Of a stretch of 64,000 bases of DNA, positions 34,482 to 43,182 are shown piece by piece. The notes beneath the pieces are model-generated. The model made no database searches. It saw only the letters and a program-made list of their open reading frames with translations, and had not been told where the DNA came from. Position 1 is the first letter of the stretch; each line of letters starts with the position of its first letter. Both the position numbers and the translations under genes were made by a program. The DNA is from CADEED01 sp963842515 (GTDB taxonomy: Bacteria > Pseudomonadota > Gammaproteobacteria > Steroidobacterales > Steroidobacteraceae), in assembly GCA_963842515.1 (NCBI GenBank), contig CAWJGO010000003.1, forward strand, positions 62,001 to 126,000, in the 5' to 3' direction.

Positions 34482-37169
34482 TCAGAACTTGAAGCGGAGG
34501 TTGAGATAGAACTGGCGGCCGTTGTTATAGAACGCGGTGGGAGCCGTCACGCTCTGGTAGTAAGTCAATGTCGGGCTGTTGAGGTTCAACGCGTCCAGAC
34601 TGACATTGATCCACTCGGTGGGCTTGTAGTTGAGCGCCAGCGACACCGTCCCGAAATCGTCCTGGTAGTACGGGTTGGCGCCCGACAGGCCGATCAGGAA
34701 CTCGGTGCGATAGGAGTAGGTCGCGCGTGCCGAGAACTTCTCGTTCTCGAAGTAGAGGCCCACGTTGTAGGTGTCCTTCGAGGTGCCCACCAGATTGTTG
34801 CTGCCATCGGCCCAGGTGTGAGCCGTCTTGCCATCCGCGTAGGTGTAGTTGGCGTTCACGCCAAACGATTCGCCGATGGGCTGCTCATAGACGAGCTCCA
34901 TGCCAGTCACTGAGCCGTTGGAGTTGACCGGAACGGCGACGAGGTAGGTCTCGAGCTGATTGGTCAGCTCGCTGAACAGCTGCCGGTTCTCGGTGCCGAA
35001 GGCGACGTAGTCATCCAGATCCATCGAAAAGGCCCCGACCGACAGCAATCCGCGCGGCATGAAATACCACTCGAAGTTGCCATCGAAGTTGGTGGACGTC
35101 ACCGGCTTCAGACCCGGGTTGCCTCCACCACCGGTTCTGTTCAGATCCGAACCCCAGCTGGCAGCACCCAGTGCCGAATAGTCGGGCAGAGTCATGGTCT
35201 GCGAAGCGGCGAAGCGGAACACCACATCGTCGGCCATCTGGAACTTCAGGTTCGCGCTGGGCAGCACCTTGCTGTGCTTGTTGTTGGTGTCCTGGTAGAT
35301 CCAGTTGCCGAACAGGCTGCTGACGTCCGCATTCGCTGCGGACGCAACTGCCTGGTACGAATTGATCTCCTGATCGATGTCGACGTAGCGCAGGCCGACG
35401 TTGCCGCCCCAGGTCTCGCCGGCGAAGTTCGCCTGCACGTAGGCGGCGAGATTCTTCTCGGCCACCTTCCACTCACCACCGTAGTTGTGGCGGCCGGTCG
35501 GGCCGTCGTTGTCCGATAGCCAGGTGGAGTTGGCAAGGATCGCCTCCCGCATCGCGTTCGGGGTGAAGAACCACAGGTCGCGCGGGAAGGTGCCATCGAT
35601 GTCGCCGGCGAAGTCGTTCGGGTAAGCAGCGGTCTGGCCATTTTGCAGATCGGACCAGATGTCCCCGGGGCTCGCGCCTTCCGGCGACTGGGTTTCGCGC
35701 TCGTGGTCGGCAAAGCGGGCGCCGAACTCGAGTGACGTCAAGGAACCGGTGTCCAGGTCCTTGTTGAAATCCAGGGTGATCCAGTCTTCGTTGTCGATGG
35801 CGGTGACTTGCTGATTGCCCCAGGTGCCAAAGCTGGTGACACCGGTCGGGGTGCTATCGCCGCCCACACTCCAGTCGAGAGGTGTGCTGATGCCATGAGA
35901 GGTCCAGCTGGCGCCGCCGCCGCGGTTCGTCGTCACCTCGGCAATGAACTGGCGCGCCGTCGAGCCCTCACCCTCGGTGGTTCCCATCTGAAACTTCGAG
36001 CTCAGGGTGTCATTGATCTGCCAGTCAGCATCGAAAGTGATGTAGTTGCTCTTCGCCGTCGCTTCGCGGGAGATCATGTCGTAGACCGCGTAGTCGCGGC
36101 CGGCCACGCCTGCATAGGTCGCACTGGTCAGTACGCCGTTCTCGACCGTGTACCCGGGGTCAGGCGCCTGGGCGCGCGCAAAGTTGCCGCCCCAGAGCAT
36201 GAAGTTGCGGTTGTAGTTGTTGGCGTCCATGTCCGAGAGGAAGCCGCTCAATCCCAGAGTCAGGCTGTCTGAAGGCTTGAACTGCAGTTCCAGCAGGCCG
36301 CCGGTGCGCTCGCGGACCATTTCGAACAGCGTCGCGCCGATGAGGCCAGGGGCCTGCACTCCTACCAGGTCCGGATTGGATATCCCGGCCGGGTCGGTGG
36401 CCGCGATCGTGAAGAAGCCGCCGGGAATTTCCTGCGCATCGCGGCGCAGTGAACGCTCTTGCTTGAAGACCTGCAGCAACACGCCGAAGGTTTCGGCCTC
36501 GTTCTTGTAGTTGATCAGTCCCGACAGCTGCGGATCATAAGAATCAGCCTGGTCGGAATACACGCTGCCGAGGGAAGCCTCGAAGGTGAACGACTTGTCG
36601 AATTGAAACGGCTTGCGCGTGATGATGTTGACGGTGCCGGTGGTGCCACCCTCCTGCAAACTGGCGCGTGAGGACTTGTTGACCTCCACGGAGTTGACCA
36701 GCTCGGACGGCAACAGCGAATAGCTGACGCTGCGCCCGACGTTGTTGCCCTGGCTCAGCACGAACCAGTCCGCCGAACCCACACTGTGACCGTTGATGAG
36801 CGTCTGGGTCAGGCTCGGGCTGGTACCCCGCAGACTGACGCGGTCGGCTTCGTCGAAGCCGCCTTCATCGGCGCTGGACGAGCTGATGTTCACGCCGGGC
36901 AGGCCGCGCAAAGCGTCGGCCACGTTGTGAGCCGGGAGTTTGCCGACGTCTTCGGCCGTCACGACTTCCAGGCGCGCGTCGGCATTGCGCTTGACGTCAA
37001 GCGATTGCTGGAGACTCGCGCGGATGCCAGTGACGACGACTTCATCGATTTCCTCGACATCAGCAGCTGAGGTGGCTGAAGCAGCCGTGGCCGTCTGCGC
37101 CGCTGCGGACTGGTGATACAAGGCGAACGCAACCGCCGTACCGATCAAGGTTGATCGTCTGATGTTCAT
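34482..37169 (-). CDS. TonB-dependent receptor (probable chito-oligosaccharide uptake)
   Basis: Outer-membrane TonB-dependent transporter (895 aa from ATG 37169). This start gives the signal peptide MNIRRSTLIGTAVAFALYHQSAAA; an upstream in-frame ATG adds 45 unrelated residues. After it come a TonB box-like EVVVTGIRASLQQSLDVKR, the plug domain (LPAHNVADALRGLPGVNIS; RGTSPSLTQTLINGHSV) and a 22-strand barrel ending in the terminal aromatic motif YLNLRFKF. The GIRASLQQSL plug start is typical of the carbohydrate receptor group of Xanthomonas/Caulobacter relatives. Position at the head of the hexosaminidase-PTS arm and opposite the nag regulator makes chitin oligosaccharides the likely ligand (inference). 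Confidence 0.92.
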   Translation of the reverse strand: MNIRRSTLIGTAVAFALYHQSAAAQTATAASATSAADVEEIDEVVVTGIRASLQQSLDVKRNADARLEVVTAEDVGKLPAHNVADALRGLPGVNISSSSADEGGFDEADRVSLRGTSPSLTQTLINGHSVGSADWFVLSQGNNVGRSVSYSLLPSELVNSVEVNKSSRASLQEGGTTGTVNIITRKPFQFDKSFTFEASLGSVYSDQADSYDPQLSGLINYKNEAETFGVLLQVFKQERSLRRDAQEIPGGFFTIAATDPAGISNPDLVGVQAPGLIGATLFEMVRERTGGLLELQFKPSDSLTLGLSGFLSDMDANNYNRNFMLWGGNFARAQAPDPGYTVENGVLTSATYAGVAGRDYAVYDMISREATAKSNYITFDADWQINDTLSSKFQMGTTEGEGSTARQFIAEVTTNRGGGASWTSHGISTPLDWSVGGDSTPTGVTSFGTWGNQQVTAIDNEDWITLDFNKDLDTGSLTSLEFGARFADHERETQSPEGASPGDIWSDLQNGQTAAYPNDFAGDIDGTFPRDLWFFTPNAMREAILANSTWLSDNDGPTGRHNYGGEWKVAEKNLAAYVQANFAGETWGGNVGLRYVDIDQEINSYQAVASAANADVSSLFGNWIYQDTNNKHSKVLPSANLKFQMADDVVFRFAASQTMTLPDYSALGAASWGSDLNRTGGGGNPGLKPVTSTNFDGNFEWYFMPRGLLSVGAFSMDLDDYVAFGTENRQLFSELTNQLETYLVAVPVNSNGSVTGMELVYEQPIGESFGVNANYTYADGKTAHTWADGSNNLVGTSKDTYNVGLYFENEKFSARATYSYRTEFLIGLSGANPYYQDDFGTVSLALNYKPTEWINVSLDALNLNSPTLTYYQSVTAPTAFYNNGRQFYLNLRFKF

Positions 37170-37212
37170 AGAGACTCCTATCCCCTGCTGTTTTGTGTGC
37201 GGACCAATTAGA

Positions 37213-37355
37213 GGCCAATATAGTACCACTCGAACCGAGAATGCCAGCCCCCTTCGTATTCTTTTCGCTACTTTCGCGTATTCACCGCGGAATGCTGTTC
37301 CCATTTGTGGCTAAGAAGAATCACATTGGTATTGCATTGGTTCTATATAGCTGGC
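37213..37355. promoter_or_regulatory. Divergent nag promoter/operator region with a repeated motif
   Basis: The 222-nt gap between the receptor and the GntR regulator carries two similar sites in opposite orientation. One is GTGGTACTATATTGGC on the minus strand at about 37214-37229. The other is TTGGTTCTATATAGCTGG on the plus strand at 37337-37354. Both share TGGT-W-CTATAT and lie about 45-60 nt upstream of the start codon each faces. They are candidates for regulator operators, -10 regions, or both. No characterised motif was matched. Confidence 0.4.
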
Positions 37356-37391
37356 ATGGTTCAATAGGAAAATTCGCAGGGGGAGAGGGAC

Positions 37392-38135
37392 TTGGCTTCA
37401 CTGACGCAGTTACTGGCACCGCTCGATGAGTCGAGCGATCAGCCGCTTTATCAACAACTACAACGAGCGCTCCGCGCCGCCATCGAAAACCGGGTCATTG
37501 GTCCCGACGACGCATTGCCGCCAGAGCGGGACCTCGCGGAAATGCTCTCCGTCTCGCGAATCACGGTGCGCAAGGCCATCGACGAGCTGGTCGAGGAAGG
37601 CCTGCTGATACGCAAGCAAGGCTCGGGCACATTTGTCAGCAATCGCGTCGAGAAGAACTTCGCGAAGCTCACCTCGTTCTCCGAGGACATGCGCGCGCGC
37701 GGCCGGGAGCCGCGCAGCGTCTGGATCAACAAAGCCGCCGGCACCGTCACTCCCGAGGAGTCGCTGACACTGCGCTCGAGTCCGGGCACGCCGGTGTTCC
37801 GCTTTCATCGCATTCGTTACGCCGACGACGCGCCCATGGCGCTCGAATACGCCACCGTGCTCAGCGGCTGCCTGCCCTCACTCGATGCGGTGGAGACCTC
37901 GTTGTACGAGGCACTCGAACGCACGGGCAATCGGCCGGTGCGCGCGCTGCAGCGACTGCGCGCGGTATTGCTCACGGCCGAGCAGGCCAAGCTGCTCAAG
38001 GCTCAGGAGCGCGACGCCGGCTTGCTGGTAGCGCGCGTCGGCTATCTCAAGGACGGTCGCGCGGTCGAGTTCTCGCAGTCTTACTACCGTGGTGACATCT
38101 ACGACTTCGTGGCGGAGCTCAGCGCATCATCGTGA
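37392..38135 (+). CDS. GntR-family (HutC subfamily) regulator of GlcNAc use
   Basis: GntR/HutC-type repressor (247 aa), starting at TTG after a GGGAGAGGGA ribosome-binding region. The N-terminal winged helix (about 18-85) has PPERDLAEMLSVSRITVRKAIDELVEEGLLIRKQGSGTFV. The C-terminal UTRA ligand domain (about 95-240) has LTSFSEDMRARG and SQSYYRGDIYDFV. Relatives (NagQ/NagR) respond to GlcNAc-6-P or GlcN-6-P and repress nag genes. Its stop overlaps the nagB-II start (GTGA), and it faces the TonB receptor, so it probably controls both arms of the locus (inference). The NagQ-type assignment rests on context plus family. Confidence 0.88.
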   Translation: MASLTQLLAPLDESSDQPLYQQLQRALRAAIENRVIGPDDALPPERDLAEMLSVSRITVRKAIDELVEEGLLIRKQGSGTFVSNRVEKNFAKLTSFSEDMRARGREPRSVWINKAAGTVTPEESLTLRSSPGTPVFRFHRIRYADDAPMALEYATVLSGCLPSLDAVETSLYEALERTGNRPVRALQRLRAVLLTAEQAKLLKAQERDAGLLVARVGYLKDGRAVEFSQSYYRGDIYDFVAELSASS

Positions 38136-39154
38136 CTCCGACCCGGATGTATCTCGAAGCCGCGGACGGCGCGCGTGTCGTGGACGCGCAGCTGCCGCAA
38201 AACGCGCCGCTGCTGCAGGAGCTCGGGCGCCGGCTGCGCGCGCATCCGCCGCGCGCGGTGGTCACGTGCGCGCGCGGCAGCTCGGATCATGCCGCGACCT
38301 ATGCCAAGTACGTCATCGAGGCACACACCCAGGTACTCACCTCCTCGGCGGCACCGTCGATGAGCTCTATCTACGACTCGCAGTCCGACCTGCGCGAGGT
38401 GCTGTTCATCGCCATTTCGCAGTCGGGCAAGAGCCCTGATCTCCTCTCTGCCACCAAGGCCGCGAAAGAAGGCGGCGCGCTGACGGTTGCCTTGTGCAAC
38501 ACGCCCGGCTCGCCGCTCATGCAGCTGGTGGACGTCGCGGTGCCGTTGCATGCGGGACCCGAGACCAGCGTTGCCGCCACCAAGTCGTACATCGCATCAT
38601 TGAGTGGCATCGCTCAGCTCGTCGCGAGCTGGACTCTCGATCGCGACCTGCTGGCGGGTTTGCCGCGCCTGCCTGAGCAGCTGTCGCGCGCCTGGGCCTG
38701 TGACTGGAGCCCCGCGGTGGAAACGCTGCGCAATGCAGTGAACCTGTTCGTGGTGGCGCGCGGATTTGGGTTGGGCATTGCGCAGGAAGCGGCGCTCAAG
38801 CTCAAGGAAACCTGCGGGCTGCATGCCGAAGCGTTCAGCTCCGCGGAAGTCAAACACGGACCTATGGCATTGGTGCGCGCAGGATTTCCTGTGCTCATGT
38901 TCACGCAGCATGACGACACGCGCGACGGTATCGAAGATCTGGCCACCGAGTTCGCAGCGCGTGGCGCGGCCGTCTTGCTGGCGGGCACCGAAGCGCGCGG
39001 CGCGGTTTCGCTGCCGTCGATTGCCGCTCATCCGGTGCTCGAGCCATTGCTGACCATTCAATCTTTCTACGGCATGGCGAACTCGCTGGCGCTGGCGCGC
39101 GGGCTCGATCCCGACCGCCCGCCGCATCTCAACAAAGTGACCGAGACCGTCTGA
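38132..39154 (+). CDS. nagB-II: Glucosamine-6-phosphate deaminase, NagB-II type (double SIS domain)
   Basis: A 340-aa two-SIS-domain enzyme that converts glucosamine-6-P to fructose-6-P and ammonia, the non-homologous replacement of classical NagB in many proteobacteria. SIS 1 has CARGSSDHAATYAKY and ISQSGKSPDLL, and SIS 2 has VVARGFGLGIAQEAALKLKETCGLHAEAFSSAEVKHGP. It resembles the isomerase half of GlmS but lacks any glutaminase domain, as expected for NagB-II. The GTG start overlaps the regulator stop, and its stop overlaps the nagA ATG (TGATG), so regulator, deaminase and deacetylase are translationally coupled. Confidence 0.93.
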   Translation: MTPTRMYLEAADGARVVDAQLPQNAPLLQELGRRLRAHPPRAVVTCARGSSDHAATYAKYVIEAHTQVLTSSAAPSMSSIYDSQSDLREVLFIAISQSGKSPDLLSATKAAKEGGALTVALCNTPGSPLMQLVDVAVPLHAGPETSVAATKSYIASLSGIAQLVASWTLDRDLLAGLPRLPEQLSRAWACDWSPAVETLRNAVNLFVVARGFGLGIAQEAALKLKETCGLHAEAFSSAEVKHGPMALVRAGFPVLMFTQHDDTRDGIEDLATEFAARGAAVLLAGTEARGAVSLPSIAAHPVLEPLLTIQSFYGMANSLALARGLDPDRPPHLNKVTETV

Positions 39155-40296
39155 TGCTGCTCGCGTTCAGGAATGGAGCAATCCTGACCGATGCCGGGAT
39201 CGAAACCGGCCGCACGCTGCTGGTGCGCAACGGCCGCGTCGAGGCCATTGTCGGCGCACGCGAAATCGTCGGCTCCGATCGCACCATCGATCTCGATGGC
39301 CAGCTGCTGGTGCCGGGGTTCATCGACACCCAGGTGAACGGTGGCGGCGGAGTCTTGTTCAATGATGACCCCAGCGTCGAAGCCATCGCCGCCATCGGCA
39401 GCGCGCATCGGCGCTTCGGCACCACTGGTTTCCTGCCCACGCTGATCAGCGATGACCTTTCCGTGGTCGCGCGCGCCATCGAGGCGGTGCGCGAAGCGAT
39501 CGCGCAAGGTGTTCCCGGTGTGCTTGGCATACACATCGAAGGGCCATTCCTGAGCGATGAACGCCGCGGCGTGCACGATCCGGTCAAGCTGCGCTCGCTG
39601 GATGCGGATGCGGTGCGCCTGCTATCCACCCCAACCGGCGGCGTGACGATGGCGACGCTGGCGCCCGAGCGCACCACTCCCGCGTTCATTCGTGCGCTTT
39701 GCGCTGCGGGCGTGATCGTCTCCGCGGGCCACACCAACGCGACGTTCGACGAGCTGCAGCCGGCGCTCGCCGCGGGCGTGCGCGGTTTCACGCACCTGTT
39801 CAATGCCATGTCGCAGCTGACTTCCCGCGAGCCTGGCGCCGTGGGCGCTGCGCTTGCACATGCGGACAGTTGGGCCGGGCTCATCGTCGATGGCCACCAC
39901 GTGCATCCGGAAGTCTTGAAGGTCGCACTGCGCGCCAAGCGCCGCGATCGTTTCATGCTGGTGAGCGACGCCATGCCCAGCGTCGGCGCAACGGTCAAGG
40001 AGTTTCACATCCAGGGTCGGCTGATCACCGTCGTCGGCGACCGCATCATCGACGATGAAGGCCGCCTCGCCGGCGCGCATCTCGACATGGCGAGCGCGGT
40101 GCGCAATTCGGTGAGCCTGCTCGGCCTGCCATTGGCTGACGCGTTGCGCATGGCAAGTGCCCATCCCGCGGAGTTCCTGAAGGCGGTCGACATCGGCCGC
40201 ATCGCGCCGGGGCAGCGCGCGAACCTCGTGCTGCTCGACGATACGGTCACGGTACGCGGCAGCTGGATCGATGGGCGCGCGAATAATGTTGAGTAA
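39154..40296 (+). CDS. nagA: N-acetylglucosamine-6-phosphate deacetylase
   Basis: NagA (380 aa), a cytoplasmic amidohydrolase that deacetylates GlcNAc-6-P, the product of NagE, to give the substrate of NagB-II. Motifs include QVNGGGGVLFND (Gln in place of the first His pair, as in E. coli NagA), the metal ligand Glu in HIEGPFL, the His in SAGHTNATFDEL, the His in HLFNAMSQL and the catalytic Asp in FMLVSDAM. It is the last gene of the plus arm and ends 12 nt before the convergent HAD-ATPase gene. Length and motifs are all normal. Confidence 0.96.
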   Translation: MLLAFRNGAILTDAGIETGRTLLVRNGRVEAIVGAREIVGSDRTIDLDGQLLVPGFIDTQVNGGGGVLFNDDPSVEAIAAIGSAHRRFGTTGFLPTLISDDLSVVARAIEAVREAIAQGVPGVLGIHIEGPFLSDERRGVHDPVKLRSLDADAVRLLSTPTGGVTMATLAPERTTPAFIRALCAAGVIVSAGHTNATFDELQPALAAGVRGFTHLFNAMSQLTSREPGAVGAALAHADSWAGLIVDGHHVHPEVLKVALRAKRRDRFMLVSDAMPSVGATVKEFHIQGRLITVVGDRIIDDEGRLAGAHLDMASAVRNSVSLLGLPLADALRMASAHPAEFLKAVDIGRIAPGQRANLVLLDDTVTVRGSWIDGRANNVE

Positions 40297-40308
40297 CGCT
40301 AGAAGCCG

Positions 40309-42039
40309 CTACCGGCTGCGCGCCTCCTCCGCGGGCAGCGTGTAGCGCTCTTCGATCAGTTGGCGGACGCGGGCGCGCGTCGTTGTGGCGTCGGCACGTT
40401 CGTCACGCTCGATTGCCGCGACGGCATCGGCCAGTGCCTCGTCCTTGATGCACGTACGCAGCCAACCTGAAATCTCACCGCGCTGCCAATGATGCAGCCA
40501 GGTATCGGCATCCACTCCGTCGGCAAGATCCATGAACACGATGAGGTTGTGGGCGCGCAGATTCAGCTTCCCTTCCGGCCCTCGGAAGTAGAACGAGCGA
40601 TCTTCACCCAGTGCCCCTTCAGCATATTTACGCAGGTGACGGCGTCTTTCGGTGCGGGTCGGCTCGAGCACGAGGAGGTCGGGCATGCGCGCCGAGGCCT
40701 TGTGCCACAGCAGCGCCTGCCCTGCCGGGATCTTGTCCACGCCCACCTCGGGAACGCTCAGCTGGTTCGCCTCCGCGAATTCGCGCACCATTTCCACAGG
40801 GCTGTCACCGAGGACGATCACCGAGTCGATGAGGCGCAACGCGGTCGGCGCCAGCGCCTTCGGTGTCACGCTCACCAGGAGAATACCGTCGAGCCGCTGT
40901 GGCAGTGCGAGCTCGGTCGGCTGCCAGTCCGCGGGCATTACATGGTGTGCCTCATCGACAATGAGCCAATGTGGGCGGCCCGTCTTCGCGCGCAGATCGC
41001 GTATCCGGGCAAACAACGTCATGAAGAAAACCGGTCGATCGGCCAACTTGATTCCCAGCAGGTTGATCACAGCGTTCTGCTCAGGTTTGCTCAGCAGCTG
41101 CATGCACTCGTCGATCGATGGAGCGCGCTCCGGAGTGCCCAGCACTACCGCGCCTTCCACGGCGTCATAGTCACCTTCCGGATCGACGATGCCGAACGTG
41201 TATCCCTTGGACATCAGGCGTTCGACCAACCCCGTGGCGATCGTCGATTTTCCGCCACCGGATGTGCCAACGACGAGCGCGCTGGTCTCGTAGGGAGACA
41301 TCGTGACCGGTGATCCGCGCTCGTCTTGACCGAGGAGAATCTGGTGTCGATGCAGGAGCGCCGCGCGATCGGCAAGATCGTTGGTCAGGATCTCTTCGAT
41401 CAATTCCTCTACGCCGGCGCCGTGGCCGCTGGCGAGCACGATGTCGACCTTCTCTTTGACTGAAGGCAGTGCATTGGCCACGGCTGCCGAGCACTCACAG
41501 GCGTTCAGCAACGCATGATCATTCTCCGCATCGCCAACGCCCACGGTGTTGTGCACGGATAGGTTCAGCTCATCGAGCGCCGCCTTGAGCCCGCTGGCCT
41601 TATTGACGCCCGCGGGCAGCACCATGACTGCCCCTTTGTTGAATATGACTTGCAGTTCCAGCCCGAGATCCCGAATCGTCTCGAGCACGTGACGTTCGTA
41701 CGGCTCCCAGGTCGCCACGATGCAACGACCTACCGAAAGTGGCTCGACCCCGCGACTTCGCAACTCTTCGATGAAGCGTGCGGGAGGCGCCTCACCCAGC
41801 ACCCGCTCGTCGCGCGAGGCAGGTCGATAGATGAGCGCACCGTTTTCGGCGACGACCCGCTCGAACAAGTCGAGGCGCCCGAAAACTCGCTGGAGGTCCT
41901 CGATTTCACGGCCCGTCACGAGGACGAGTTTGCGTCCCGATGCCCGAAACTTTTCGAGCGCAGCGACGGTTGCGGAATCGACCTCACCGTGATGCGCGAT
42001 CGTGCCGTCATAGTCGGTGCAGAGGGCGAGGTAGCGCAT
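40309..42039 (-). CDS. HAD-IIB hydrolase fused to HerA-like P-loop ATPase
   Basis: A 576-aa two-part protein (ATG 42039 opens exactly at the HAD domain; an upstream GTG/ATG adds 8 residues). Residues 1-225 form a Cof-type HAD-IIB phosphatase: DYDGT (9-13), a Thr-Gly-Arg motif (VTGRE), a conserved Lys (VNKASGL) and GDAEND (170-175). Residues 245-500 form a HerA/VirB4-like ATPase: Walker A GTSGGGKST (258-266), DPEGDY (286-291) and Walker B LIVDEAHH (359-366). HAD-IIB enzymes usually remove phosphate from sugar phosphates; HerA-like ATPases pump or translocate DNA or other polymers. The joint function is unknown. It is convergent with nagA. Confidence 0.85.
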   Translation of the reverse strand: MRYLALCTDYDGTIAHHGEVDSATVAALEKFRASGRKLVLVTGREIEDLQRVFGRLDLFERVVAENGALIYRPASRDERVLGEAPPARFIEELRSRGVEPLSVGRCIVATWEPYERHVLETIRDLGLELQVIFNKGAVMVLPAGVNKASGLKAALDELNLSVHNTVGVGDAENDHALLNACECSAAVANALPSVKEKVDIVLASGHGAGVEELIEEILTNDLADRAALLHRHQILLGQDERGSPVTMSPYETSALVVGTSGGGKSTIATGLVERLMSKGYTFGIVDPEGDYDAVEGAVVLGTPERAPSIDECMQLLSKPEQNAVINLLGIKLADRPVFFMTLFARIRDLRAKTGRPHWLIVDEAHHVMPADWQPTELALPQRLDGILLVSVTPKALAPTALRLIDSVIVLGDSPVEMVREFAEANQLSVPEVGVDKIPAGQALLWHKASARMPDLLVLEPTRTERRRHLRKYAEGALGEDRSFYFRGPEGKLNLRAHNLIVFMDLADGVDADTWLHHWQRGEISGWLRTCIKDEALADAVAAIERDERADATTTRARVRQLIEERYTLPAEEARSR

Positions 42040-42177
42040 TGACGCAACGGTACCTCGCGCCAAAGTCGGTGTGACGCGGCCGCAAGGTGTTTACAGCCGC
42101 GCAACCGCTGACACGGTGGTCGGACATCCGGAAGTGAGCGGATGCCGCTGGCTGCGTGGAGAACCTGGGCTGGCGAC

Positions 42178-43182
42178 TCAGTCGAGTTTGCGCGCCAGCA
42201 CTCTCTCCAGGTAGGCCTGCGCCGAATTCGCTTCCGATTGCGACAACCAGAAGACGGCGCGCTTGCGTTGCTCGCGCGACAGCGATTTGTCTTCGGCCGC
42301 CGCGATGAGGGCGCGCGTCGCTCGCTCGTCCGGCAATTGTGAAAGCGCGAAGACAGCCTGTTCGCGAACATGCGCGTCGGCATCTTTCCTCAGTGCCGCG
42401 ATGATCGCGTCTTCGGCCTGCGCGGTGCCGGTGTGGGCGAGCCAGAACCAGGCCTGCGCGCGCACGTCACCATCGTTGTCCGTGTTGCCGAGGCGGATCA
42501 GGTCCGGTGCGATCCGTGGCGATTTGGATTGCGTGATCGCGAAGGCCGCGTGCTTGCGGACGTCCGCGTCCTTGTCGTTGAACATCACGGAGGTGGTGAT
42601 GTCGGCGCCGGCAATGCCGCGCAACATGGCGAGCCAGAAGACCGCGTGCTTACGCCTTTCAGTGATGGCGTCGCCGCGGGCGATGGCCGCCAGCGCCTGC
42701 TGCGCGAGATCGCCGCGATGCATCGCCAATGCCGGCATCACGTCCTTGTCGCCATCGCCACCGAGGTCCTCATCGCTGTCGTTCCTGGTCAGGCCGACGA
42801 GCCAGCGAGTGCTGTCGTCCGCCGCCACGCTCCCCAGGTCGTGGATCGGTGTCCTGGCTTCCACGGGGCAGCGTGCCGACATGGCGCGTAGTCGCTCGAC
42901 TTTGCCGCCAGCGAGACGCGCATAGATGCGCACGGAATCGGTGGTCTGTTTGTTACGAGTGCCATAACCCTGGCGTTCGCCGTCGAGCTGGCAGATTTCC
43001 CGCGACGCAACTCGCTCGTCCCAGCTGCTCCAGCAACACCACTCCGGGGCGCCTTCGACGGCATCCACCTGCCAGCTCGTCCAGCCATCGCGCGGCATCG
43101 AGAGTTCCGCCGCATGCGACTGTGTCGCCAAAAGCGCAGAGCAGACCACGGCGGCGCGGAAAATCGGCGAGAGCGTCTTCAT
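42178..43182 (-). CDS. Secreted HEAT-repeat protein (second of pair)
   Basis: Exported protein (334 aa; signal peptide MKTLSPIFRAAVVCSALLATQSHA). The first ~130 residues have a Trp/Cys-rich region (WTSWQVDAVEGAPEWCCWSSWDE) with several Cys that could form disulfides. From about residue 160 there are at least five HEAT-like helical repeats with a recurrent core RKHAVFWLAM, RKHAAFAITQ, RAQAWFWLAH, REQAVFALSQ and RKRAVFWLSQ. HEAT solenoids are protein-binding scaffolds, so this is a periplasmic interaction partner, probably not an enzyme. Its ATG overlaps the stop of the first HEAT gene (ATGA), the last link in the sigma/anti-sigma operon. Confidence 0.85.
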   Translation of the reverse strand: MKTLSPIFRAAVVCSALLATQSHAAELSMPRDGWTSWQVDAVEGAPEWCCWSSWDERVASREICQLDGERQGYGTRNKQTTDSVRIYARLAGGKVERLRAMSARCPVEARTPIHDLGSVAADDSTRWLVGLTRNDSDEDLGGDGDKDVMPALAMHRGDLAQQALAAIARGDAITERRKHAVFWLAMLRGIAGADITTSVMFNDKDADVRKHAAFAITQSKSPRIAPDLIRLGNTDNDGDVRAQAWFWLAHTGTAQAEDAIIAALRKDADAHVREQAVFALSQLPDERATRALIAAAEDKSLSREQRKRAVFWLSQSEANSAQAYLERVLARKLD

